DNA of 64,000 nt from Nephrocerus scutellatus. Lineage: Eukaryota > Arthropoda > Insecta > Diptera > Pipunculidae. The DNA lies in contig OX352761.1 in NCBI GenBank assembly GCA_947095585.1, forward strand, positions 49,340,019 through 49,404,018, written 5' to 3'. This document shows positions 11,521 through 24,042 of this stretch, in pieces. The translations under genes and the position numbers were made by a program. Position 1 is the stretch's first letter; every line of letters starts with the position of its first letter. The notes below the pieces were generated by a model, which saw only the letters and a list, made by a program, of their open reading frames with translations, had not been told where the DNA came from and did not search any database.

Positions 11521-11684
11521 AACGGGTGTTTTTTTAAGAGGTTGCCGATTTTTTTTTTGAATAAAACACATATAAAATTATGAAATGACCAAAATTTTTT
11601 TTTATTTGGTAGATAATTTTTTGGCATTTAACATTTAAACACAATTTCTGGCATATGGCTACCACGACTATTTTTCACAAATGT

Positions 11685-11719
<35 letters not shown>

Positions 11720-11818
11720 AGTACTGAGTAGAAATGCCACTTTGAGCTGTCAAAACAACTGTCATAAAATAAAACGACATCTATCGGAAAAACAAACCTC
11801 CCAAAAAAACACCCGTTA
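11521..11818 (-). mobile_element. Mariner-derived MITE 3
   Basis: Same orientation as MITE 2 and separated from it by a short TA run. It has a longer poly(T) tract (~11688-11719) and a larger deletion on the right side, resuming only at GTACTGAGTAG. Both terminal repeats (ACGGGTGTTTTTTTAAGAGG and its partner) are complete. Confidence 0.9.
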
Positions 11819-12408
11819 TATATATATATATATATATATGAACTGATACAGTACGTAACTGGACAGTAGCTACCAAAAGGTGATGAGCCCGTACCATACC
11901 CATGTCGGCTCCTCGTCTGTTTCGTACGTTGTTTGACAACGCAGCTTATAAAATGTGTGTGTGGGTGTGTATTCGATTTCAATACATACACTAAAAGTGG
12001 AATAACTTTTGAACCATCAACAATTCAAAAAAAATTTACTTGGCTGTTTTGGTTGGAAATGACCTCCGCTATCACCCTGCTTCGTTTGTGCCACGAATTC
12101 TGGTACACCCTGTATATAATAACTTTTTCCGGGCGCTCCGCCACCCGTACACATGAGTTCCCGCCCTGCCATCACTTCCACGGGAGGGGTGTACTATTGC
12201 AGAGCGCCACCTTCGTCGTATTCGCACTATGTGGTTTACTGATTCTGTGAAAGTTTCAGCTCAATCGGCTGTAAATATATATATATATATATATAGGTTA
12301 TAGTACGTACAAAGCAACGCAGCACATAGAACGCAGTCATTATGATACCGCTATAGGCGTGATGTTGGTACAAAACATAACACAGAAAGCAGCGCAGCGA
12401 ACAGTGCA

Positions 12409-12633
12409 TTATGATGCGCCACAGTTTTTTCCAAAATTGAATGGCTTACTATACTACCACGATCTCCCCATTTCGGTGGTTTATCGGAGTCGGGTATCAA
12501 AAGTGCCAAGTGGCACATGAAACGAGTAATTGGATTACGAATAATGACTATGGAGGAATACTACACCTTAATTTGCCAAATCGAATGTTGTTGAACCAAT
12601 AAGCTCTCTAGTTAAGAATACTCATATAACCGG
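12409..12633. other. Unassigned stretch between the duplicated units
   Basis: No gene or repeat recognised; it lies between the right end of copy A and the RT fragment on the minus strand. Confidence 0.4.
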
Positions 12634-14228
12634 CTAATCATCTGCTGAAGTCTCAGTAGAGCTCGCAAACATAACTATGTCATCTGCGAACTCTGTTACT
12701 CCGGTTAGAAAATCGAGTAAATCTTTGATGAAGAGTGCAAATAATTTTGGGCTTACAGAACATCCTTGCCTTAATCCAGTCTTCGTAACCAGCCACTCTG
12801 AAGATCCCTCTCCATCCCACACTACTGATTTTGTATCTTGATATATGTTTTTTAGGGCTCTTCCAAATTTAAGTGACATCCAAATACCATAAACTTTGTA
12901 AAACAATGCATTTCGGTTTACTGTATCGAAGGGTGCTTGTCTACAAAAAACACATGAATTTTTCCGTCTCGAGAAATAAGAATCCGCAACACTTCTCAAG
13001 ACGAATATTTTATCCACGGTTGAATATCCTGATCTAAGTCCTGCTTAAAATTCTTTCAAGAAATTATTTTCACCAATCCATGTCAATGTCGTGAGCCGTT
13101 TTTGCAGAATCGCTTTTTAGATTTTGTAAGAAGCATTAAGAATCGAGACGATGGTAGAACTTCCACGCCTGGTGCGGTCCTCGCTCTCTATACTGTTCTA
13201 GTTCACGGACGAGATTCTTCTCCCAGGCTGCTTTCTTTCGCCGGTGAACTGTTTTTTCATATCTTCTGAGCTCTTTATATTCATCTTCGCGTGCCCGCGT
13301 TCTATGAGATTGTTGCATTGCTCGGTACGCAACATTCTTACGTATAGTCGCTAGCTTACATTAGCCATCGAACCAGTCGTTCCGGCATCTCAGCCCCAGG
13401 ACTTACTCTTCCTGCATTTAGGGCGAGTCCTATCGCTTGACCGACTCGTTGCGAAGGGCAGCCGCGTTAACTCGAATCTGATTCGCGGGTGCTGTCTTTT
13501 TTGATGATGCAATCCGCGCTCGGAGCACCATACCAACAAGATAGTGGTCCGAGTCGACGTTGGCACCTCGGTACGTTCGTGCCGTCATCAGATTCTGGTT
13601 GTGGCGGCGGTCTATCAACACGTGGTCTATCTGGTTGCGAGCGGCTCCATCAGAAGATACCCAGGTGGCTTTGTGGATATTTTTACGTGCAAACCCTGTA
13701 CTCGCAACGACCAAATTATTGCTTGCTGCCATCTCTATGACTCGTTGTCCATTGTCATTAGTGTTCTCGTGTAAGCTAATGGTGCCGTACTGCCTGAATA
13801 TAGGCTCCCTACCAATTTTGGCATTCATATCCCCCAGAATGATTTTAACGTCATACTGAGGACAGGCATGGAGTTCCCGTTCGACTGCTCCGCACGTGAA
13901 GGGTGCATAGCCGTTCATTTACTGCTTTAAAGCCGATAACGGTGGGTTTCATTCTTTTGCTGACTAGAAACCCCACCCCGAGCACATGATGACTTGCATG
14001 ACAGCTGTAATATATGTCATATTCTAATTTTTGTAAGACACCATTCCCCGTCCACCGCATCTCATGAATTGCTGTTATGTCAGCATTATATTTGGACAGG
14101 GTATCGGCTAGCTGCTGTGCAGCTCGAGCTCTATACAGTGAGCGTACGTTCCATGAGAAAATTCTTAAATCGTTCAGCCGTTTTCGTCGTCGTTCATCAG
14201 TGTGTCCGAAGCAGATTTGGGGTTCCAT
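12634..14228 (-). pseudogene. RTE-like LINE pseudogene, copy B (endonuclease, linker and RT palm)
   Basis: Repeats the endonuclease reading of copy A (starting near 14228) and extends further into the reverse transcriptase: DTVNRNALFYKVYGIW, then KTGLRQGCSVSPKLFALFI and the catalytic box in the form EFADDIVMFAS. The finger region between the linker (13136-13318) and the palm is mostly missing, and frames change at least three times. This is a dead LINE copy that shows what copy A has lost. Confidence 0.8.
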
Positions 14229-14368
14229 AATATGGTTTTTTACGGGCGTGGTTATTGGCAGCCAACCTTACTTTGAAGGGACTAGCCCGATCATTTCGCT
14301 TTTCCTGTACTGGAGGAAAATTACCATCGGCCACCAGGTTAAGGTTTGATCGCACTTCCACCAGTCTT

Positions 14369-14409
<41 letters not shown>

Positions 14410-14509
14410 GTTAATTTGTATAACCCAGCTCGTCCAACGCTTTTGTTCTTTTATAAGTAAAACGAGGTTTCACTTTTCTTTTGGGTACCTTTTATAGCTT
14501 TTATAAGTA

Positions 14510-14540
<31 letters not shown>

Positions 14541-14977
14541 CATATGAACTGATACAGTACGTAACTGGACAGTAGCTACCAAAAGGTGATGATCCCGTAC
14601 CAAACCCATGTCGGCTCCTCGTCTGTTTCGTACGTTGTTTGACAACGCAGCTTATAAAATGTGTGTGTGGGTGTGTATTCGATTTCAATACATACACTAA
14701 AAGTGGAATAACTTTTGAACCATCAACAATTCAAAAAAAATTTACTTGGCTGTTTTGGTTGGAAATGACCTCCGCTATCACCCTGCTTCGTTTGTGCCAC
14801 GAATTCTGGTACACCCTGTATATAATAACTTTTTCCGGGCGCTCCGCCACCCGTACACATGAGTTCCCGCCCTGCCATCACTTCCACGGGAGGGGTGTAC
14901 TATTGCAGAGCGCCACCTTCGTCGTATTCGCACTATGTGGTTTACTGATTCTGTGAAAGTTTCAGCTCAATCGGCTG

Positions 14978-15025
<48 letters not shown>

Positions 15026-15128
15026 TTATAGTACGTACAAAGCAACGCAGCACATAGAACGCAGTCATTATGATGCCGCTATAGGCGTGATGTTGGTACA
15101 AAACATAACACAGAAAGCAGCGCAGCGA
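12871..15128. repeat. Segmental tandem duplication, copy B
   Basis: Second copy of the 9240-12408 unit without the three MITEs; instead it has a simple TA run at that place (14509-14537). Homology stops at 15128, where the next base begins unrelated sequence. Unlike copy A, the reverse transcriptase reading continues beyond 12871, so copy B keeps more of the LINE. Confidence 0.9.
14982..15023. repeat. (TA)n microsatellite
   Basis: Pure alternating TA run. Similar runs lie at about 10739-10760, 10863-10889, 11818-11839, 12276-12294, 14372-14406 and 14509-14537. They differ in length between the two duplicated units and supply the TA dinucleotides into which the MITEs inserted. Confidence 0.95.
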
Positions 15129-15179
15129 AACGAAAGTCCCTATGCTTGTGTCCATTCCATGCTGAAAGTCCATTCTAAG

Positions 15180-15285
15180 CATTGGTGAAAGAATTTTTTA
15201 AATCGGTCCAGTAGTTCCGAAGATTACTTCCTACACACAAACTAACATTACCTCTTTATAATATTAATCAGTATAGATATACGAG
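15180..15285 (-). mobile_element. Fragment of a dispersed repeat (Helitron-like 5' end, tentative)
   Basis: On the minus strand it begins TCTATACTGATTAATATTAT and contains GGAACTACTGGACCGATTT, a pattern I associate with a very common arthropod interspersed repeat. No 3' end is visible. The class assignment is uncertain. Confidence 0.35.
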
Positions 15286-15607
15286 TATGTTCGGCCGGAA
15301 AACTCGGAATATTTATGTAAAATTATTGCATAAATCATTTAAAGTGAGGGTCTAACTGTAAAATTTTTTTTACCTTTAACTTTTTACCTTTTTCAGAAAA
15401 CGGCTACAAACGCCCTTTTTTCGACAAATTGCTGTTCGAATATTTTATGAGTAAGGTAGTAACAATATTTTGTGAATTATAAGATACTAGCTGACCGACA
15501 GACGTTGTCCTGTCCCACTTTCAATAAATATGTTTGTGAAGGTTTTGTGAACTTGTGAAAAGCTATTTGTTTTGCGATATCGCGCCACAGTATTAGTCAC
15601 ATCAGTA

Positions 15608-16072
15608 TTAGCAGAAATACCCGGCGTTTCCCGACTGTCCCATCCCACTGACCCGCGCCCACTTACCTCCCGCTAGCTGACCTCCCGCTCACTGACGCAG
15701 GCAAAACTTGTTCGAATATTCTTTATATAAAGATCATATACAGGAAAAAATACATTTTTTTTTTGTCAACGACTTTCTTTTTATTTAAATATTATATGGT
15801 GTGAATTATATATACAGGAAAAAATACATTTTTTTTGTCAACGACTTTCTTTTTATTTAAATATTATATGGTGTGAATTTGAGCCAAATCGTTCCATAAA
15901 TAAGAATTTTCTGAAAAAACGATACCAGCGCCATCCGCCGGGCTGATTTGTGAATCTAAACCATCCAGGGCGTCACCCAAACGAAATACAAAAAAATTCA
16001 TTCAACTCAGTCCAGCCGTTTAGGAGGAGTTCAGTGACATACACACGTACAGTAGAAATATATATATAAAGA
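15608..16072 (-). mobile_element. Non-autonomous Helitron-like element (candidate)
   Basis: On the minus strand it starts TCTTTATATATATA after an A and ends GCTAA before a T, fitting the 5'-TC and 3'-CTRR pattern at an A|T site. Its last ~70 bases (AGCGGGAGGT, GGGAAACGCCGGGTATTTCT) match the 3' end of 29887-30519, which supports a shared terminus. A second CTAG lies at 15487, so the end could be there. No Rep/helicase gene is present. Confidence 0.4.
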
Positions 16073-16299
16073 TTATGCTGTAGATTAAAAATAATAAATA
16101 AAATAACTATGGTAATGTGACATTTTCTCGAATTACAGTTATTTTTTTTTAAGAGTAAAGTAAATATAAAAAATGTCACTTTCCCATAATTTGTTACATT
16201 CTTTAAAAAAACCTGGCTAAGTGACGCATGTGAAGTTTTTAACAAATAAAAAAAAATTAACAGAATCTCATATGTATACAGCCTGCATATGTATTGGTA

Positions 16300-19200
16300 A
16301 AAATAACATTTGTTATTTTGAATTTAGAGGTTCGCTGTAAAGCAGATTAACAAGCTCACATATATGTCTCACTAAATTGACCCACACCCATGTCTTCCTA
16401 AAGGAATTATCTATCGAATAGATTTTGTAAGATTACAATGCAGAGGGGAAGAGGCAGTTGTGCATCGGTTTGAACTTTTGTTATTTTCATGAAATTCGTC
16501 AATTTGGAGGTTATCTGTCAAGCGGATTGGCCAGTTCCCAGAGATGTCTCACTAAACTGACCCACACCTGTGTCTTCCTAAAGGAATAATGTATCGAATA
16601 GAGTTTATTAGATTACAATGCAGAGGGGAAGAGGCATTTGTGCATCGGTTTGAACTTTTGTTATTTTCATGAAATTCGTCAATTTGGAGGTTCTCTGTCA
16701 AGCGGATTGGCCAGTTCCCAGAGATGTCTCACTAAACTGACCCACACCTGTGTCTTCCTAAAGGAATTATCTATCGAATAGAGTTTGTTAGATTACAATG
16801 CAGAGGGGAAGAGGCATTTGTGCATCGGTTTGAACTATTGTTATTTTCATGAAATTCTTCAATTTGGAGGTTCTCTGTCAAGCGGATTGGCCAGTTCCCA
16901 GAGATGTCTCACTAAATTGACCCACACCTGTGTCTTTCTAAAGGAATAATCTATCGAATAGAGTTTGTTAGATTAGAATGCAGAGGGGAAGAGGCATTTG
17001 TGCATCGGTTTGAACTTTTGTTATTTTCATGAAATTCGTCAATTTGGAGGTTCTCTGTCAAGCGGATTGGCCAGTTCCCAGAGATGTCTCACTAAACTGA
17101 CCCACACCTGTGTCTTCCTAAAGGAATAATGTATCGAATAGAGTTTGTTAGATTACAATGCAGAGGGGAAGAGGCATTTGTGCATCGGTTTGAACTTTTG
17201 TTATTTTCATGAAATTCGTCAATTTGGAGGTTCTCTGTCAAGCGGATTGGCCAGTTCCCAGAGATGTCTCACTAAACTGACCCACACCTGTGTCTTCCTA
17301 AAGGAATTATCTATCGAATAGAGTTTGTTAGATTACAATGCAGAGGGGAAGAGGCATTTGTGCATCGGTTTGAACTTTTGTTATTTTCATGAAATTCTTC
17401 AATTTGGAGGTTCTCTGTCAAGCGGATTGGCCAGTTCCCAGAGATGTCTCACTAAATTGACCCACACCTGTGTCTTTCTAAAGGAATAATCTATCGAATA
17501 GAGTTTGTTAGATTAGAATGCAGAGGGGAAGAGGCATTTGTGCGTCGGTTTGAATTTTGTTATTTTCATGAAATTTTTCAATTTGGAGGTTCTCTGTCAA
17601 GCGGATTGGCCAGTTTCCAGAGATGTCTCACTCAATTAACCTACACCTGTGTCTTGCTAAGAGAATAATGTATCGAATAGAGTTTGTTAGATTACAATGC
17701 AGAGGGGAAGAGGCATTTGTGCATCGGTTTGAACTTTTGTTATTTTCATGAAATTCGTCAATTTGGAGGTTCTCTGTCAAGCGGATAGGCCAGTTTCCAG
17801 AGATGTCTCACTAAATTGGCCCACACCTGTGTCTTCCTTAAGGAATAATCTATCGAATAGAGTTTGTTAGATTACAATGCAGAGGGGAAGAGGCATTTGT
17901 GCATCGGTTTGAACTTTTGTTATTTCCATGAAATTCGTCAATTTGGAGGTTCTCTGTCAAGCGGATTGGCCAGTTCCCAGAGATGTCACACTAAATTGAC
18001 CCACACCTGTGTCTTCCTTAAGGAATAGTCTATCGAATAGAGTTTGTTAGATTACAATGCAGAGGGGTGGAGGCATTTGTGCATCGGTTTGAACTTTTGT
18101 TATTTTCATGAAATTCTTAAATTTGGAGATTCTCTGTCAAACGGATTGGCCAGTTCCCAGAGATGTCTCACTAAATTGACCCACACCTGTGTCTTTCTAA
18201 AGGAATAATCTATCGAATAGAGTTTGTTAGATTAGAATGCAGAGGGGAAGAGGCATTTGTGCGTCGGTTTGAACTTTTGTTATTTTCATGAAATTCTTCA
18301 ATTTGGAGGTTCTCTGTCAAGCGGATTGGCCAGTTCCCAGAGATGTCTCACTAAATTGACCCACACCTGTATCTTTCTAAAGGAATAATCTATTGAATAG
18401 AGTTTGTAAGATTAGAATGCAGAGGGGAAGAGGCATTTGTGCATCGGTTTGAACTTTTGTTATTTTCATGAAATTCGTCAATTTGGAGGTTCTCTGTCAA
18501 GCGGATTGGCCAGTTTGAAGTTTGAAGAGTTTGTTAGATTACAATGCAGAGGGGAAGAGGCATTTGTGCATCGGTTTGAACTTTTGTTATTTTCATGAAA
18601 TTCGTCAATTTGGAGGTTCTCTGTCAAGCGGATTGGCCAGTTCCCAGAGATGTCTCACTAAACTGACCCACACCTGTGTCTTCCTAAAGGAATTATCTAT
18701 CGAATAGAGTTTGTTAGATTACAATGCAGAGGGGAAGAGGCATTTGTGCATCGGTTTGAACTTTTGTTATTTTCATGAAATTCTTCAATTTGGAGGTTCT
18801 CTGTCAAGCGGATTGGCCAGTTCCCAGTGTCTCACTAAATTGACCCACACCTGTGTCTTTCTAAAGGAATAATCTATCGAACAGAGTTTGTTAGATTAGA
18901 ATGCAGAGGGGAAGAGGCATTTGTGCGTCGGTTTGAACTTTTGTTATTTTCATGAAATTTTTCAATTTGGAGGTTCTCTGTCAAGCGGATTGGCCAGTTT
19001 CCAGAGATGTCTCACTCAATTGACCTACACCTGTGTCTTCCTAAAGGAATAATGTATCGAATAGAGTTTGTTAGATTACAATGCAGAGGGGAAGAGGCAT
19101 TTGTGCTTCGGTTTGAACTTTTGTTATTTTCATGAAATTCGTCAATTTGGATGTTCTCTGTCAAGCGGATTGGCCAGTTCCCAGAGATGTCTCACTAAAC

Positions 19201-20889
19201 TGACCCACACCTGTGTCTTCCTAAAGGAATTATCTATCGAATAGAGTTTGTTAGATTACAATGCAGAGGGGAAGAGGCATTTGTGCATCGGTTTGAACTT
19301 TTGTTATTTTCATGAAATTCTTCAATTTGGAGGTTCTCTGTCAAGCGGATTGGCCAGTTCCCAGAGATGTCTCACTAAATTGACACACACCTGTGTCTTT
19401 CTAAAGGAATAATCTATCGAATAGAGTTTGTTAGATTAGAATGCAGAGGGGAAGAGGCATTTGTGCGTCGGTTTGAACTTTTGTTATTTTCATGAAATTT
19501 TTCAATTTGGAGGTTCTCTGTCAAGCGGATTGGCCAGTTTCCACAGATGTCTCACTCAATTAACCTACACCTGTGTCTTCCTAAGAGAATAATGTATCGA
19601 ATAGAGTTTGTTAGATTACAATGCAGAGGGGAAGAGGCATTTGTGCATCGGTTTGAACTTTTGTTATTTTCATGAAATTCGTCAATTTTGAGGTTCTCTG
19701 TCAAGCGGATTGGCCAGTTTCCAGAGATGTCTCACTAAATTGACCCACACTTGTGTCTTCCTAAAGGAATTATCTATCGAATAGAATTTGTTAGATTACA
19801 ATGCAGAGGGGAAGAGGCATTTGTGCATCGGTTTGAACTTTTGTTATTTTCATGAAATTCGTCAATTTGGAGGTTCTCTGTAAAGCGGACTGGCCAGTTC
19901 CCAGAGATGTCTCACTAAATTGACCTACACCTGTGTCTTCCTAAAGGAATAATCTATCGAATAGAGTTTGTTAGATTAGAATGCAGAGGGGAAGAGGCAT
20001 TTGTGCGTCGGTTTGAACTTTTGTTATTTTCATGAAATTCTTCAATTTGGAGGTTCTCTGTCAAGCGGATTGGCCAGTTCCCAGAGATGTCTCACTAAAT
20101 TGACCCACACCTGTATCTTTCTAAAGGAATAATCTATCGAATAGAGTTTGTAAGATTAGAATGCAGAGGGGAAGAGGCATTTGTGCATCGGTTTGAACTT
20201 TTGTTATTTTCATGAAATTCGTCAATTTGGAGGTTCTCTGTCAAGCGGATTGGCCAGTTTGAAGTTTGAAGAGTTTGTTAGATTACAATGCAGAGGGGAA
20301 GAGGCATTTGTGCATCGGTTTGAACTTTTGTTATTTTCATGAAATTCGTCAATTTGGAGGTTCTCGGTCAAGCGGATTGGCCAGTTCCCAGAGATGTCTC
20401 ACTAAACTGACCCACACCTGTGTCTTCCTAAAGGAATTATCTATCGAATAGAGTTTGTTAGATTACAATGCAGAGGGGAAGAGGCATTTGTGCATCGGTT
20501 TGAACTTTTGTTATTTTCATGAAATTCTTCAATTTGGAGGTTCTCTGTCAAGCGGATTGGCCAGTTCCCAGAGATGTCTCACTAAATTGACCCACACCTG
20601 TGTCTTCCTTAAGGAATAATCTATCGAATAGAGTTTGTTAGATTACAATGCAGAGGGGAAGAGGCATTTGTGCATCGGTTTGAACTTTTGTTTTTTTCAT
20701 GAAATTCTTCAATTTGGAGGTTCTCTGTCAAGCGAATTGGCCAGTTCTCAGAGATGTCTCACTAAATTGACCCACACCTGTGTCTTCCTTAAGGAATAAT
20801 CTATCGAATAGAGTTTGTTAGATTACAATGCAGAGGGGAAGAGGCATTTGTACATCGGTTTGAACTTTTGTTATTTTCGTGAAATTCGT
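16300..20889 (+). repeat. 180-bp satellite array, about 25 copies
   Basis: A unit containing GCAGAGGGGAAGAGGCATTT, then GGAGGTTCTCTGTCAAGCGG and GACCCACACCTGTGTCTTCC recurs every ~180 bp. The first copies are more diverged. Two identical truncated units, each with the junction CCAGTTTGAAGTTTGAAGAG, lie 1744 bp apart (18512 and 20256), indicating a block duplication inside the array. No coding content; short open frames within it are incidental. Confidence 0.97.
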
Positions 20890-20890
20890 C

Positions 20891-23800
20891 TCTTCCGCGC
20901 CTGCTCTTGCGCAGAGGTCTGCTGTCTCGTTCCCATGAATGCCTGAATGGCCTGGGGACCACATCAGGTTGACCTTATTGGTTTTTGCCAGTTCGTTTAG
21001 GTGGCAGTAGCAGCTCCACGTTATTTTTGAATTGAAAACCGGCCTTTTAGCGCTAGTAAAGCGGCCTGACTATCGGAGATCATATAGATCTCGGTTGTTC
21101 TATAATTTATCTTTTTACATTCTAGTGTGCAGGTTTCTGCCTGGAAAACGGTTGGGGATTTTCCTAGGGGTATTCGTAATTTGAGTCTGGGTCCAATTAC
21201 CCCTGCCCCTGTTCCTGAGTTCGTTTTGGATCCATCTGTGTACCAGATAGTTGCATGATTGGGGAGGTTATTTATGATATTTTCAACTTGATTGCGGTCC
21301 GGTACTTTTACTGAGAAGTTCCTTTGGAAATTAGTTGTTTTTATCATTGAGTCTGATTGGAGGACTAATTCGCTTCCCAAATTGATTTTTGTGATGATGC
21401 TTGTATGTCCTGGTCTATTGACTTTGAGTTGATTGGTTACCTTGAGTGAGATGGCTCTTGCTCCCGCTTCACTTTTGATGTGTAAGTGAAGAGGTGTGAG
21501 TCCTAGTATTTTTTCTAGTGCTGCTGTTGGACAAGTCTTGATGGCTCCTGTTGCATTAAGACATATTAATCTTTGAATTTTGCTGAGTTTTGAGCGTGTT
21601 TTCCACTGCTCTGTTTTTGGCCACCATATCAGGGCTGCGTAAGTGGGCCTAGGCCTGATAATGCTTTGGTATAGCCATAGAGTAACTTGCGGGTTTGCTC
21701 CCCACGTTTTGCTGAACATGCGCTGGCAAGTGAAGTAAGCTTTGTTAGCTTTGTTGGTGATGTATGATATGTGGGAGTTCCATGTTAGTTTTTGGTCAAA
21801 CATTACCCCCAGGTATTTTGCTTTAGGCATTATTTGGAGTATTTTGCCTTGGAATCTTAGGAAGGGAAGAGTTGTTTTCCTTCTTTTTGTGAAAACGGTG
21901 CATACGATTTTATCTGGGTTGACACTTAGGTCTGCCTCCCGGCACCATTCGTTTACTATTTTGAGAGCTAATTGCATGCGCTCTGTTATCGTGCTTTCGA
22001 ATTTACCTCGAACCAATAGGACTAGATCATCCGCATAGCCAATATTTGTGATAAGATTGTTGTTAAGCCTGTCTAGCAACTGATCCATCACCAGTAGCCA
22101 CAAGAGTGGTGATAAAACGCCTCCTTGTGGGCACCCTCTTGTTGCCGCTATTGTGATGGTTTCGTCACCAAATGAGGCCCAAATTTCCCTACCCCTTAGC
22201 ATGCACATGACCCAACCTATGATAGAGGAATATATTCTCCTTGTTCTAGCTTGTGCTCTTGAATTACTTCGAAGTTAGTGTTGTCGAAAGCGCCTTGGAT
22301 GTCGATGAAGGCGCATAGTAACATCTCTTTGCTTCGGAGTGTATCTTCGATTTCAGTGGTCAGCTCGTGGAGGGCTGTTTCTGTTGATTTCCCAGCTTGA
22401 TATGCGTGTTGGCTGGTGTTAATTGGATTTGATTGGAGTGTATTAGATCTTATGTAGTGACCTTAGATTTTTTCCATGGATTTGAGAATAAATGATGTAA
22501 GGCTGATAGGCATGTATGACCTTGTATCCTCGGGGGATTCTTCCCTACCTTTGGTAAGAAAATCACTCGTACATCTCTCCAGCACCTTGGTACATATTCT
22601 AGGCTATAGCTGGATTTATAGAGTTTTACGAGTAGAGATTCTAATAGGTGCAAGCGGCGTTGTAGGAGTATTGGGTATATTCCGTCTCCTCCTGGGGATT
22701 TGTAGGGGCCGAAGGAATTTACTGCCCATCGAATTCCTTCAGTGGTGAAGATTTGATTTGAGCGTCTGTAAGCTTCCGCGGGGGTAAGGTAGAGGTTTGT
22801 GTTAATGTCCTCGTTTTCTTCTTGGTTGCCTAGTATTCGGCACTTGGGGAAATTACTTTTTATTAGGCAGTTAAGAGTTTCTAGTCTGTTGGATGTCAAT
22901 TCACCGTTTGGTTTTTTGACTGATCCGAGTGGGTTTTTATGGTCGAGAGAGAGAGCTTTGTGTAGTCGACATGCTGTTGGTAGTTTGTCAATACTTTCGC
23001 AAAATTCTCTCCAACTGTTCCTTTTGCTGTTTCTTAGTGCAGCGTTATATCTAGTAAGGGAGGTTTGATAGGCCGTCCAGTTGTTTGACCGTTTAGCCTT
23101 GTTGAAAAGTTTTCTGACCTCTCTTCTTTTGGCCTCGAGATCGTGGTTCCACCATGGAACATCTTTCGTGCCTCTGACTCGTACTGCGGGGTAGCTTGTA
23201 TGGTAGGCATTCATGATTGCCTCGGTAAGGTCGTTTGCAGTGCTATCTAATTCTGCAATTGTTCTAATTGGGTTACTGAAGCCTGTTAGGTTAGCTTGGA
23301 GTGTGTCTTGAAAGACTTGCCAGTTAATGTGTTTAGGGGTTCTTATTAGAGATTGAACCCTGTGGGGTGTTTCGATATTGAAATTGATATACATGTGATC
23401 GGAGAATGATGCTTCTTTCATTACGTGCCAGTTTTGGATCGTGCTGGCCGTTCCTGCATCTGACAGGGTAAGGTCCAGTACCTCTCTCCTGATGGCGTTT
23501 ATGAAGGTTGCATCATTCCCCACATTATTTATAATAATATTTTTTGTTAAGCAATAGTTTAGCAGTTGCTCACCTCTTGTGTTTGTGTCGGTGCTTCCCC
23601 AGACTGTGTGGTGAGAATTTGCATCGCATCCGATCACGAATCTCTGTCTGTGAGCTATGCAGTATTCTGCAAAGCTCTGTGTTGTTTCCGGAGGGGGGTC
23701 TTCTTCTTCTCCCGGGAAGTAGGCAGCGGCAAAATTGATGGTGCTCTTGCTTCCGGTGTTAATGGGCGTCTCTAGGGAGATCGCGACTAGGTCTCTGGAA

Positions 23801-24042
23801 ATAAATTGATTTAAAGAGTAAATGTTGAACGAGTGGCGACATAGGATTGCTGTCCTTGGTCTTTCGTTCCCTTTGCTGTAAATCAACTTACCTATATTGT
23901 TTGGTATTCCCAGAATTTTGTCGTATTTGGTCCATGGCTCTTGGATGAGAGCTATCTCCCAGTTTTTGGCTGCGAAGAGCAGGCATAGGTTGGCGGTTGC
24001 TGCCTTGGATTTATGCAGATTTATCTGCACGCACTTCAGCAT
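20891..24042 (-). pseudogene. ORF2: endonuclease, reverse transcriptase and RNase H of the LOA-type element
   Basis: From 24042 the protein shows an APE-type endonuclease (LKCVQINLHKSKAAT, LIQEPWTK, GCDANSHHTVWGS, SDHMYI). The RT follows with FIDIQGAFDNT, CPQGGVLSPLLW and the catalytic box IGYADDLVLL. RNase H has YTDGSK, QAETCTLE and ISDSQAALLALK. After a frameshift near 21030 it continues through WSPGHSGIHGNETADL and ends at the satellite junction. Frameshifts near 22540 and 22240 and a TAA near 22467 break the RT palm. It is inactive, but all domains can be followed. Confidence 0.85.

Larger units (their letters stand above)
9240..12408. repeat. Segmental tandem duplication, copy A
   Basis: 9240-10740 is nearly identical to 12871-14371, with single-base differences only every few hundred bp. 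10761-10862 matches 14407-14508, and 11838-12408 matches 14545-15128. The extra ~950 bp in copy A (10890-11837) are three mariner-derived MITEs and flanking TA runs, so the MITEs probably arrived after the duplication. The left break (9240) lies inside a reverse transcriptase gene. Confidence 0.9.

Noticed and set aside
14639..14956. 105-codon frame repeated at 11933-12250
   Set aside because: It is identical because of the segmental duplication and shows no domain; the duplicated block is non-coding or transposon sequence.
18522..20451. Two nearly identical 61-codon frames in the satellite
   Set aside because: They arise from the duplicated junction unit and have no start context or conservation beyond the repeat.
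16300..20889. CRISPR-like regular repeats
   Set aside because: The units are contiguous 180-bp satellite copies without unique spacers, in an animal genome.
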